Below are positions 1 to 7,273 of a stretch of DNA of 24,825 nucleotides, in pieces. The position numbers and the translations under genes were made by a program. The DNA comes from 66-474 sp050738155 (lineage in GTDB: Bacteria; Pseudomonadota; Gammaproteobacteria; Xanthomonadales; Rhodanobacteraceae): contig JBOHYW010000034.1 of assembly GCA_050738155.1 (NCBI GenBank), positions 1 through 24,825 on the forward strand, given 5' to 3'. A model generated the notes under the pieces. That model had not been told where the DNA came from and ran no database searches. It saw nothing but the letters and a program-made list of their open reading frames with translations. Numbering within the stretch: position 1 is the stretch's first letter; every line of letters begins with the position of its first letter.

Positions 1-864
1 ATCGAACGAAGGCAATGGATACGCATCCCAGGCCTGGTCCTGCGCAGTCAAGTTGCGAGGCGTGGCCGAGCCGTCGGCGGGCACCGAATAGACATCGAAA
101 TTGGTGGACCACGGTTCGGTCTTGCCGGCGATGCGCACGTCGAAATAAACCGTCTTGCCGTCCGGCGAGAATGCGTATTCGGTGTTGTCACCGTAAGGCT
201 TGCTGGGCACGTCGCCGTCGATGCCTCTCGTCAGCAGGATCGGTTTGGATGAACCATCCAACGGCATCACGAACAATTGCCCGCGCCGATGATCGGACCA
301 TGCATTCCAATGCCGCACGAACAGGCGGTGATACAAGCGACCTGTCGCCTTGACCTTTTTCTGCGCATCCAGCTTTTCGCGCGTGCATTCGAGCGTCGCG
401 CAATCCTCGAACATCTGCACCGAAAACAGCAGCGACCTGCCATCCGGCGACAGCTTGAAATTGTCGACGTCGAGCGGCAGATGCGTCACTTGCGACGGCG
501 CACCGCCCGCAACCGGCGCTTTCCACAACTGGGTCGAATCCTTGTCCGTCGCGAGGAAGTACAGCGTCTTGCCGTCCGGCGAAAACACCGGACTGTTGGC
601 ACCCGATTTCGGGTCGGTGATTCGTCGCGGCTCGGCGTTGCCATGCGAAAGATCGAGCAGCCAGATACTGGTCTCACCCTTGTTGGCATCCCAGTCGGTG
701 CTGCGTACGGTGAAGGCAACCGCGCCGCCGCTCGGCGACAGGTGTGGATCGGAAACCCGATCCATCATCGCAAGGTCGTGCGCATTGAAAGGATGTGACG
801 CGGCCATGGCGACTCCCGAACTCAAGACCAACGCAAACGCGCAAGCGGCAAGGTGAAGATTCAT
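1..864 (-). CDS. S9-family (prolyl oligopeptidase/dipeptidyl aminopeptidase-like) secreted peptidase, N-terminal 288 codons
   Basis: An open frame begins at ATG 864 (GGGGAG at 870-875, 5 nt upstream) and runs off the left edge without a stop. The protein starts with a signal peptide (MNLHLAACAFALVLSSGVAMA, cleavage near residue 21), followed by HPFNAHDLAMMDRVSDPHLS, which resembles the start of secreted S9 peptidases. After that come TolB/WD40-like beta-propeller repeats with recurring SPDGKTLYF, LSPDGRSLLFS and SPDGKTVYF motifs. In this family the propeller gates a C-terminal alpha/beta-hydrolase that cleaves short peptides in the periplasm. That catalytic half lies outside the window, so Ser-Asp-His cannot be checked and a non-peptidase propeller protein is not formally excluded. 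It is transcribed away from the molybdenum genes. Confidence 0.85.
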   Translation of the reverse strand, partial: MNLHLAACAFALVLSSGVAMAASHPFNAHDLAMMDRVSDPHLSPSGGAVAFTVRSTDWDANKGETSIWLLDLSHGNAEPRRITDPKSGANSPVFSPDGKTLYFLATDKDSTQLWKAPVAGGAPSQVTHLPLDVDNFKLSPDGRSLLFSVQMFEDCATLECTREKLDAQKKVKATGRLYHRLFVRHWNAWSDHRRGQLFVMPLDGSSKPILLTRGIDGDVPSKPYGDNTEYAFSPDGKTVYFDVRIAGKTEPWSTNFDVYSVPADGSATPRNLTAQDQAWDAYPLPSFD

Positions 865-1255
865 CGTCGCTCCCCGATAACAGCAGTGAACCGGGCAACG
901 TTAGCGTGCCTGCAAGTAGCCCTCAAGCGCAACGGGTGCCTTGGGAGAACTCGCCAAGAATGTGCGGAACAGGGAACCGAATCACGATCCATCTGCGCGG
1001 ACCGATTGAAGACGAGCTGACCCTCGACATGCACGTTCGACTTGCGCCGGCCGTTCCAGAATGCCCACGCGTACAAGCCGCCGCGCGTGGGCAGGCGCAG
1101 GTTGATACAGGCGTGACGGGGCGTTCCAGGAATCCCGAGACCGCAAGGCGGTCGAGTGGCTGGAGCAAGTCACGGACAAGCATTACCTGGGCCAACGGCA
1201 CGACTGCGCGCTCACGCGGGTCCGCATGCCTCGTCGTCTCGCAGCGTTGCATATT
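865..1255. other. Intergenic stretch between divergent genes, carrying a LysR relic
   Basis: This gap separates the minus-strand peptidase from the plus-strand ModE gene. It holds the peptidase ribosome binding site at its left end and the LysR fragment at 990-1115. No other protein similarity was recognised; short open frames on both strands read as low-complexity, arginine-rich shadows. Confidence 0.6.
990..1115 (-). pseudogene. LysR-family regulator relic (substrate-binding domain fragment)
   Basis: The minus strand encodes 42 uninterrupted codons from HACINLRLPTRGGLYAW to EGQLVFNRSAQM. This matches the well-conserved H-x-C-I-N-x-R-x-P-T-x-G-G-x-Y-x-W and E/D-G-Q-L-V-F-N stretch in the co-inducer-binding domain of the PgrR/YcjZ-like LysR subgroup. 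Neither the helix-turn-helix nor the C-terminal tail is recognisable on either side, so this is a fragment of a roughly 300-residue regulator. It lies at the edge of the molybdenum module and probably marks an old deletion or insertion boundary. The match is from memory of the family pattern, not from a search. Confidence 0.7.
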
Positions 1256-1279
1256 CGCTATATACTTCGCCATATGACG
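1256..1279 (+). promoter_or_regulatory. Probable ModE operator
   Basis: The 24-bp imperfect palindrome reads CGCTATAT-N8-ATATGACG. It has the same length and spacing as the E. coli modABC operator (CGTTATAT-N8-ACATAACG); the two arms here pair at 6 of 8 positions. It sits directly on the start of the ModE gene and overlaps a good -10 hexamer (TATACT, 1261-1266). Binding of molybdate-loaded ModE would therefore block its own transcription and that of the downstream transporter. The match is seen in sequence; the function is inferred from the family. Confidence 0.7.
1261..1266 (+). promoter_or_regulatory. Candidate -10 element for the modE operon
   Basis: TATACT matches the sigma-70 -10 consensus at 5 of 6 positions and lies inside the ModE operator. 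No convincing -35 hexamer is found 16-18 bp upstream. A transcript starting 6-8 nt downstream would begin at about 1272-1274, at or next to the ATG at 1274. Confidence 0.4.
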
Positions 1280-2089
1280 CGGATGGCAAGACAGCGCACG
1301 CTTGACGTCGACGGCTCCCTGTTTCTGGCCGTATCCGGACGGGGCTCACTGGGTCGCAAGCGCATCGTGCTGCTGGAACGGATTGCCGTGAGCGGCTCGA
1401 TCAGTCAGGCGGCGCGTGACGTGGGCATGAGCTACAAAGCCGCCTGGGATGCGGTCGACGCCATGGACAATCTCGCCGAAGGACCGCTGGTGGCGCGCAA
1501 TGTCGGCGGACGCCACGGCGGTGGCACGCAACTGACGGCGCGCGGCTTGAAGCTGGTCGAGGTGTATCGCGCAGCCGAAGCGCAATTCGAGGGCTTTCTG
1601 GCCCGCCTCGGCCGTGGCGTGGCGGGCTTCGATCGCTTCCAGGAAGTGATGCGGAGATTGGGTATGCAGACAAGCGCGCGCAACGAGTTGGCCGGCAAGG
1701 TAAAAAAAATCACCAAGGGCGCCGTCAACAGCGCAGTGGTGCTGGATCTCGGTGGTGGCGACGAGTTGGTGGCGATCATCACCAACGCCAGCGTCGAGAA
1801 TCTCGCGCTCAAACGGGGCGTGGCGGCTTATGCACTGGTCAAGGCGTCATGGGTGATCCTCGCCGCGTCCGCCAACGTGCGCACCAGCGCCCGCAATCGC
1901 CTGTGCGGGAAGGTGGAGACCGTGCACGAAGGCACGGTGAACAGCGAGATCACGCTCAAGCTCGCGGGCGGCAAGCGCATGACAGCTATCGTCACCATCG
2001 AGAGCGCGCGCGAATTGGGGCTGAAACCGGGCGCGCATGCGTGCGCATTGGTCAAGGCATCGCACGTCGTGTTGGCCGTACTGGCCTGA
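1274..2089 (+). CDS. modE: ModE-type molybdate-responsive transcriptional regulator
   Basis: The 271-residue protein has the full ModE layout. A winged helix-turn-helix (about residues 25-95) contains GSISQAARDVGMSYKAAWDA, very close to the E. coli recognition helix region. Two tandem Mop domains follow (about 133-198 and 204-270), each opening with TSARN and carrying G-x-V-N-S, the molybdate-binding signature. ModE dimers bind molybdate and then the operator, typically repressing molybdate uptake genes. The chosen ATG lies inside the putative operator; ATG 1283 is equally possible and ATG 1226 would place the operator within the gene. No clear Shine-Dalgarno precedes 1274 or 1283. It heads a same-strand array with the transporter genes, 70 nt upstream of the binding-protein gene. 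Confidence 0.9.
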   Translation: MTRMARQRTLDVDGSLFLAVSGRGSLGRKRIVLLERIAVSGSISQAARDVGMSYKAAWDAVDAMDNLAEGPLVARNVGGRHGGGTQLTARGLKLVEVYRAAEAQFEGFLARLGRGVAGFDRFQEVMRRLGMQTSARNELAGKVKKITKGAVNSAVVLDLGGGDELVAIITNASVENLALKRGVAAYALVKASWVILAASANVRTSARNRLCGKVETVHEGTVNSEITLKLAGGKRMTAIVTIESARELGLKPGAHACALVKASHVVLAVLA

Positions 2090-2159
2090 AAGAAACGTAT
2101 CGCGCCGGCGTACCGCCGACGCGTGCGAATGTCCAAGCAGGGAACCAGAAGGTGTGATC

Positions 2160-3098
2160 GTGGAGAGAAAAGGGTGGCTACTTTGCCTGACGCTATTGGG
2201 TTTTGCCATAACGCTCGCCGTTGCGCCCACGGTGCGATCGGCGACGCCGCTGACCGTGGCCTATGCGGGTTCCATGGGCGCCGTGATGGACAAGGCCCTG
2301 GGACCGGCGTTCGACGCAAACCACGCGACCACCTTTCGAGGTATTGGCCAGGGTTCTTACGGCCTGGCGCGGCTGATCGCCGCGGGGCAGTTGCGCGCCG
2401 ATGTCTTCATCGCCATCACGCCGGGACCGGTCAAGGTCGTGCAGCAGGCCGGATTGATGGGCGCGGCGGCGCCGGTGGCGAGTACGCAGATGGTCATCGC
2501 CTACAGCCCGAAAAGTCGTTTCGCCAAGGATTTCGCGACAGCAACCAAGGCCGGGACGCCTTGGTACAAGGTGCTGGAACGCAAAGGGCTGCGTTTCGGT
2601 CGCACCGATCCGGCCACCGACCCACAGGGCCGCAACATCGTGTTGACGATGCAACTCGCGCAGCGCTACTACAAGCAACCAGGTCTGGTCGAAAAGATTC
2701 TCGGTCCGATCGACAACCCGCGGCAGATTTTCTCCGAACCGTCGTTGCTGTCGCGGCTGGAGTCCGGACAACTGGATGCGTCTTCGGGTTACCTGAGCGC
2801 GGTGGTTTCGCATCACCTGTCGTACATCACGCTGCCGGATGAGATCAACCTCAGCAATCCGGCGATGGCGGGTACGTGGTACCGCCACGCCGGCTTCAAG
2901 TTAAAAAAGGGCGACGGCAAAACCGAAACCGTCAAGGTCCAACCGCTGGTGTTCTACGCGGGCGTGCTCAAGAATGCGCCCCACCCGAAGCAGGCCGCGC
3001 AATTCGTCGCGTTCCTGCAAAGTGCCGCCGGGCAGAAACTGCTGGCCGACTACGGTTACAGCAAGCCGAAAGGCGAAGCACTCCAGCCCGTGAAGTGA
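2160..3098 (+). CDS. wtpA: WtpA/ModA-type periplasmic tungstate/molybdate-binding protein
   Basis: The protein has 312 residues. The start is GTG 2160, preceded by AGAAGG (2147-2152) at 7 nt; the frame is open further upstream but only across the end of modE. A signal peptide covers about residues 1-28 (hydrophobic LLCLTLLGFAITLAV, then VRSA). The mature protein opens with LTVAYAGSM, as in oxyanion-binding cluster D proteins. It resembles the archaeal-type WtpA more than E. coli ModA: TDPATDPQGRN (D154), LLSRLESGQLD (E201) and SYITLPDEINLSN align from memory with the WtpA segments supplying the two carboxylates of the octahedral oxyanion site. Its role is to capture molybdate or tungstate in the periplasm for the adjacent permease. 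The metal preference cannot be read from sequence. Confidence 0.85.
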   Translation: MERKGWLLCLTLLGFAITLAVAPTVRSATPLTVAYAGSMGAVMDKALGPAFDANHATTFRGIGQGSYGLARLIAAGQLRADVFIAITPGPVKVVQQAGLMGAAAPVASTQMVIAYSPKSRFAKDFATATKAGTPWYKVLERKGLRFGRTDPATDPQGRNIVLTMQLAQRYYKQPGLVEKILGPIDNPRQIFSEPSLLSRLESGQLDASSGYLSAVVSHHLSYITLPDEINLSNPAMAGTWYRHAGFKLKKGDGKTETVKVQPLVFYAGVLKNAPHPKQAAQFVAFLQSAAGQKLLADYGYSKPKGEALQPVK

Positions 3099-3107
3099 GC
3101 GTGCGCA

Positions 3108-3884
3108 ATGCGAAGCGGATCCGGTAGAGCGCTGAGTTGGGTACCGATGGCCGGCGCGCTGGCATTGGCGCTGCTGGTGCTGCCCTTCGCCAGCTTGCTG
3201 TTCACCACACCGTGGCTCGCGCTGCACCTGCAGTCGGGCGATGGCCGCGCGCTGGCGGTCTCGGTGGGTTACACCCTGATCGCGCTGCTCATCGTCGTTG
3301 TGCTGGGCACACCGCTGGCGTGGTGGCTGGCACGCTCGCGGTTTCGCGGCAAGGTGGTCGTGGATGCGTTGACGTTGCTGCCGCTGTTGGCGCCGCCGCT
3401 GGTCATGGGGTTGATGCTGGTGTTGTTGTTCGGTCCTTATGGCTGGGCCGGTCAACCCTTGCGCCAGCTTGGACTGGAGTTGACCAACAGCCCGCAGGCC
3501 TTCGTGCTGGCGCAGGTCTATGCCGCGGCGCCGTATTACGTGGTGACCGCGAGGGCCGCCTTCGAAGGCGTGCCGCACGAGCTGGAGCAGATCGCGGCGA
3601 CGCTCGGGCGTGGGCCCTGGCAGGTGTTTTGGCGCGTGAGCGCACCGCTGTCCGCTCTCGGTCTTGCGTCCGGTCTGGCGCTGGCGTGGGTTCGGGCAAT
3701 GGGCGAATTCGGCATTGTCCTCATCATCGCGTATTTTCCGCACGGCATTCCCGTCAAGCTGTGGGTCGACCTGCAGGACGGTGGCCTTGTCGCAGTGTAT
3801 CCGCTGCTGTGGCTGTTCTTCGTCGTCGCACTGCCGTTGCCGCTGGCAATGGGGCTGGTGTCCCGCCGGCAGTTGGCGTACTGA
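3108..3884 (+). CDS. modB: Molybdate/tungstate ABC transporter permease
   Basis: The 258-residue inner-membrane protein has about five or six hydrophobic segments (for example residues 14-33, 52-72, 88-110, 185-205 and 225-250). The cytoplasmic EAA loop at about 157-181 (HELEQIAATLGRGPWQVFWRV) is where the ATPase docks. RAMGEFGIVLIIAYFPHGIP is typical of ModB/WtpB permeases. The ATG lies 9 nt after the binding-protein stop and its own stop is 2 nt before the next ATG, so the three transporter genes form one operon. A long second reading frame across the gene (from 3137) is a high-GC shadow. Confidence 0.92.
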   Translation: MRSGSGRALSWVPMAGALALALLVLPFASLLFTTPWLALHLQSGDGRALAVSVGYTLIALLIVVVLGTPLAWWLARSRFRGKVVVDALTLLPLLAPPLVMGLMLVLLFGPYGWAGQPLRQLGLELTNSPQAFVLAQVYAAAPYYVVTARAAFEGVPHELEQIAATLGRGPWQVFWRVSAPLSALGLASGLALAWVRAMGEFGIVLIIAYFPHGIPVKLWVDLQDGGLVAVYPLLWLFFVVALPLPLAMGLVSRRQLAY

Positions 3885-3886
3885 AC

Positions 3887-4942
3887 ATGAAGATTCGCTG
3901 TCGCCTCGCGCACCCCTTGCCGCTGGACGCAATGCTCGAGGTCGACGGATTCACCGCGCTGCTCGGGGTTTCAGGCTCCGGCAAGACCAGTCTGCTCAAG
4001 GCCATCGCAGGCCTGCTTCCGGCGCAAGGTACTCCGTGGCATGGCCGGCCGCCGCAGGCGCGACCGGTAGGTTATCTGCCGCAAGGTTACGCGTTGTTTC
4101 CGCACCTGCGGACGTGGCAGAACGCGGCGTTCGCGCTGGATGGCACGCGCCATGAGCGCTACCGCAGCGCCGTCGCGCTACTCGCGCGCGTGGGACTGTC
4201 CGGAATGGAGACCCGCCATCCGCGAGAATTGTCCGGGGGACAGCAGCAACGGGTGGCATTGGCGCGCGCTTTGGCACGCCAACCGCGACTGTTGCTGCTC
4301 GACGAACCTACCTCCGCGCTGGACGCCACCACCCGCGACGACCTGATGGATGAACTGGTTGGGCTGGTCCGCAAAGCTGGCATGCCGGCGTTGGCCGCGA
4401 CGCACGACCCCAACCTCGCCATGATGGCCGACAGCGTTGCGCTGCTTGCGGGCGGCAGGATCGTGCAACAAGGCCGTCCCGCGGAGGTCTTCTTCCGACC
4501 GGTGAACCGCGTCGCGGCACGCCTGGTCGGTATCCGCAACGTCTTCACCGCGAACGTGATTGCGCGGGACGGGCCCTGGGTGACGTTGTCTTGCGGGGGG
4601 CAATCGCTGCGCGCGCGGGCACCCAACGGAGGGGATGACGCCAGCCAGATTGGCGTCGCCATCCGCTCCGAGGCATTGATACCGGCACCCGCTGGCGGCG
4701 GCATCGTTGGCGAAGTCATTGCGCTACGCGCCGAGGGTTTGCTGACCCGGGCGACGCTCGTGATCGGGAACCTGCGGCTCGAAGCACTGCTGCCACCAGG
4801 CCCGGCGCCAAGCGTCGGGGAGCGGCTGTGGGTCACCGCTGCACCGGAGCATGTTCACTTGTTTCCGCCGGGCGACGAGGCCGCGACGTCGCCCACCGGT
4901 ATGGCAGGGCGCTGCCGTGGAGGTCGAACCGACAGCAGGTGA
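3887..4942 (+). CDS. modC: Molybdate/tungstate ABC transporter ATP-binding protein
   Basis: The 351-residue protein carries Walker A GVSGSGKT (27-34), the ABC signature LSGGQQQR, Walker B LLLLDEPTSALD and the switch histidine in AATHDPN. A C-terminal region of about 120 residues (from about 225) fits the TOBE/Mop-like regulatory domain of ModC proteins. It powers oxyanion import through the ModB permease. The start is ATG 3887, 2 nt after the permease stop; the frame is open back to 3137, but that part overlaps the permease in another frame and is not protein-like. The last 20 or so residues (PTGMAGRCRGGRTDSR) look like an unconserved tail. Confidence 0.92.
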   Translation: MKIRCRLAHPLPLDAMLEVDGFTALLGVSGSGKTSLLKAIAGLLPAQGTPWHGRPPQARPVGYLPQGYALFPHLRTWQNAAFALDGTRHERYRSAVALLARVGLSGMETRHPRELSGGQQQRVALARALARQPRLLLLDEPTSALDATTRDDLMDELVGLVRKAGMPALAATHDPNLAMMADSVALLAGGRIVQQGRPAEVFFRPVNRVAARLVGIRNVFTANVIARDGPWVTLSCGGQSLRARAPNGGDDASQIGVAIRSEALIPAPAGGGIVGEVIALRAEGLLTRATLVIGNLRLEALLPPGPAPSVGERLWVTAAPEHVHLFPPGDEAATSPTGMAGRCRGGRTDSR

Positions 4943-5251
4943 CCTCCGCGAAATCGGGAACGCTGCGTCCAGAATCAGGATTCAGGGTGCGCGCTATCCA
5001 GCGGACTTGCAGGCACGGGTTGGTCGCAGAGCGACTGCGGCGGCAGGAACCAGGCCCGGAAACCGCATGACTCAGGCCCAAGCCAGTCGGAGGCAAGCAT
5101 GCGCAATCAGGCGCCGCCGCTCGCAATCACTGCCCGCCATGGCAGCCGTCAGGAGGTAGACTCCCACGTGTTGCAAGGGTTGGTCCGCAAGCCGCCGTGC
5201 AAGACACTCCGGTGCAACGCAGCCAACCCCAAGGACCGACGGAGCACGGTT
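4943..5251. other. Intergenic stretch between modC and the XdhC gene
   Basis: No gene was recognised in this gap of about 309 bp. It contains two similar short stretches around GGGTTGGTCGC (near 5017-5027) and GGGTTGGTCCGC (near 5178-5189), each preceded by TTGCA. Their meaning is unclear. A structured leader RNA cannot be excluded but could not be supported by eye. Confidence 0.4.
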
Positions 5252-6346
5252 ATGCCACAGGTACAACGCGCAGTCACAGCCGCGGACGATCTCGCCCGCC
5301 GCTGGCCGGGTTGGCCAGTCTACGGCCTGACCGATGACTTGTTGCCGACCATCGAGCGGTGGGCACAAGCCGGACATCGCATGGCGGTAGCGACGCTGGT
5401 CAACATCATCGGCTCGTCGCCGCGGCCGCTGGGAAGCGAAATGGCGATTTGCGACACCGGTGAGGCGACGGGCTATGTCTCGGGAGGCTGCGTCGAAGCC
5501 ACGGTGGCCACCGAGGCGCTTGCCGTCATGCAAACCGGCAGGCCACGCCTGCTCGACTACGGCGCCGGCAGCCCGGTACTCGACATCCAGCTTGAATGCG
5601 GCGGCCGCATCGGCATTTTCGTGCGCGAGCTGACGGACGCCGCCGAGCATGCCGCGCACTTGCGTACGGCGCGTGACCGGCGTGAAGCGATCGGGATATC
5701 CATCGATCTGGAAACTGGCAAGCAGCGCTACTCCACCGGCGTGGCTGGCGATGCCACTACGCTGGTCGTGGACGACCGCGCTTCCGTGTTCGTCAAGACC
5801 TGGCTTCCGCCGACCCGGCTGGTGCTGGTCGGCGGCAACCCGGTCGCGCTGGCACTCGCGCGCATGGCATCACCGCTTGGATACGAAGTCACGTTGTTGC
5901 GCCCGTACGGACCGGCGGAGCCTCCACCGGATACTCCCCTGGCGCGTTACGACCGACGCGCGCTTGAACAGGTGTTGGCGGATACTCCGCTGGACACATG
6001 GACCGCAGTCTATGCGTTGACCCACCATGCGGAGGACGACTTGATGGTGCTGGCGCACGCCTTGCCATCGCCCGCGTTCTGCGTGGGCGTGCTGGGAAGC
6101 CGCGGCAAGATCCGCCAGCGGCTCGATGGCCTCAGGGAAGCCGGGGTGGACGCGCGTACACGCGCGCGGTTGAAGGCGCCCGCGGGTCTCGAGATCGGTG
6201 CGCGTGGGCCGCAGGAAATCGCGCTCGCGATCCTCGCCCAGATCGTTTCCCTGCAACCGCAAGCGACGTCGCGACTGCTGGCCGACCATGCCGGCTTGTT
6301 GCCGTGCACGTCGACTGCATCGTCCGCATGCTCGAATGCAGGCTAG
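5252..6346 (+). CDS. xdhC: XdhC/CoxI-family molybdenum hydroxylase maturation factor
   Basis: The 364-residue protein has the two-part XdhC layout. An N-terminal domain carries NIIGSSPRPLGSEMAI (51-66) and GYVSGGCVE (74-82, with the conserved Cys80). A C-terminal Rossmann-like domain has RLVLVGGNPVALALARMA and GVLGSRGKIRQRLDGLREAG. XdhC proteins bind the molybdenum cofactor, assist its sulfuration and deliver it to xanthine dehydrogenase-family enzymes. The start is ATG 5252, with GGAG at 5241-5244 (7 nt); the frame is open back to 5099 but that part is not conserved-looking. The C-terminus overlaps the next gene by 11 nt. The likely client is the IorAB-type hydroxylase at 7274-10083. Confidence 0.9.
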   Translation: MPQVQRAVTAADDLARRWPGWPVYGLTDDLLPTIERWAQAGHRMAVATLVNIIGSSPRPLGSEMAICDTGEATGYVSGGCVEATVATEALAVMQTGRPRLLDYGAGSPVLDIQLECGGRIGIFVRELTDAAEHAAHLRTARDRREAIGISIDLETGKQRYSTGVAGDATTLVVDDRASVFVKTWLPPTRLVLVGGNPVALALARMASPLGYEVTLLRPYGPAEPPPDTPLARYDRRALEQVLADTPLDTWTAVYALTHHAEDDLMVLAHALPSPAFCVGVLGSRGKIRQRLDGLREAGVDARTRARLKAPAGLEIGARGPQEIALAILAQIVSLQPQATSRLLADHAGLLPCTSTASSACSNAG

Positions 6347-7016
6347 GCAGTTCGAGGCGAAACCTGTTGGCGCGATCGTCATGGCGGCGGGCGCCGGCCG
6401 GCGCATGGGCGCCGTACCCAAATCGTTGCTGCGTCGCGACGGCGAACCGCTGCTGCTGCGTCAGGTGCGCATCGCGACGGCTGCCGGCGTCGAAGCCATC
6501 ACCGTGGTGCTGGGCCATTACGCGGATCAACTGATCATTGCACTGGATCGATCGCTTGCATCCACGCCGGACCGGTACGCCGGGGCACGCGTGAGTTGGG
6601 TGGTCAATCCGGCCCCGGATCGCGGCACCGGATCGTCGCTGCGTTGTGGGCTCGCGACGTTGCCGCGCGGGCTGTCCGCATATCTCGTGATGCTGGGCGA
6701 TCAGCCGCTGCTCGAAGCGGAGGATGTAAGAGCCGTGCTGACGGCGTGGCAAACGCGTCCGACCGGCATCCAACTGGTTGTGCCGCAACACAACAAGCGG
6801 CTGGGACATCCGGTGTGTTTCGGGCCGGAGCTGTACCGCGAAGTAGTGCGCGCACGCGATGGTCGCGGCGTGCGCGAATGGCGTCAGGCGCACCCGGAGC
6901 GGGTGTTGACCTTGCCGATGGCACACGCACGGTACACGACCGATTTGGACACACCGGCCGATCTTGACCGGCTGCATGACGAATTCGGCGTCCAGCTGGA
7001 CTGGCCGGAAACCTGA
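6336..7016 (+). CDS. mocA: MocA-like molybdenum cofactor cytidylyltransferase
   Basis: The 226-residue nucleotidyltransferase has the MobA/MocA signature MAAGAGRRMG (16-25) followed by PK (28-29), a metal-binding aspartate in LGDQPLL (D122), and LGHPVCF (156-162), resembling the G-H-P of MocA. MocA transfers CMP from CTP to the molybdenum cofactor, giving the cytosine-dinucleotide form used by xanthine dehydrogenase-family enzymes of the aldehyde/isoquinoline oxidoreductase type. The start ATG 6336 overlaps the XdhC gene by 11 nt, implying translational coupling; ATG 6381 would cut into the signature. A GTP-using MobA is less likely given the GHP motif and the neighbours. Confidence 0.87.
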   Translation: MQARQFEAKPVGAIVMAAGAGRRMGAVPKSLLRRDGEPLLLRQVRIATAAGVEAITVVLGHYADQLIIALDRSLASTPDRYAGARVSWVVNPAPDRGTGSSLRCGLATLPRGLSAYLVMLGDQPLLEAEDVRAVLTAWQTRPTGIQLVVPQHNKRLGHPVCFGPELYREVVRARDGRGVREWRQAHPERVLTLPMAHARYTTDLDTPADLDRLHDEFGVQLDWPET

Positions 7017-7043
7017 CCATTTCCATTACTGCGCTACTTTTAT

Positions 7044-7210
7044 CCCTCTCCCACCGGGAGAGGGTGCCCCGCAGGGGCGGGTGAGGGTCCGCTTCCGCAG
7101 GGGCGTCGCAGGTCGCCACAACAATCAGTATCCGCGGGACCGAACCCTTATCCGGCGCTTTGCGCAAAAAAAAGGCAGCGCTTCACGCTCCTTCTCCCGA
7201 AGGGAGAAGG
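7044..7210. repeat. Cluster of intergenic palindromes between convergent genes (terminator-like)
   Basis: Three hairpins lie between the two convergent genes: CCCTCTCCC-ACC-GGGAGAGGG (7044-7064, perfect 9-bp stem), GCCCC-GCA-GGGGC (7066-7078), and CCTTCTCCC-GAA-GGGAGAAGG (7190-7210, perfect 9-bp stem). An A8 run lies at about 7166-7173. The two 9-bp stems differ only by one C/T change on each arm and belong to a repeat type dispersed through Xanthomonadales genomes (recalled, not searched). The position suggests bidirectional termination, but neither stem has the classic U-run directly after it. Confidence 0.65.
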
Positions 7211-7273
7211 ATCAACCCATGGCCGCTCTCCGGATGCGTGGGCGGGTGACGAAGCTTCTTTCGGGACACCATC

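Noticed and set aside
2037..2159. N-terminal extension of the binding protein starting inside modE.
   Set aside because: The signal peptide and a well-spaced AGAAGG identify GTG 2160 as the start; the extension is modE sequence in another frame.
3137..3886. A 250-codon open frame fused in front of modC and overlapping the permease gene.
   Set aside because: Its translation is Gly/Arg/Ala-rich without family features, and the permease in the other frame is clearly real; it is a high-GC shadow.
4943..5251. Possible molybdenum-cofactor riboswitch upstream of the XdhC gene.
   Set aside because: Several short complementary pieces exist, but no arrangement matching the known aptamer could be drawn; a covariance-model search would be needed to claim it.
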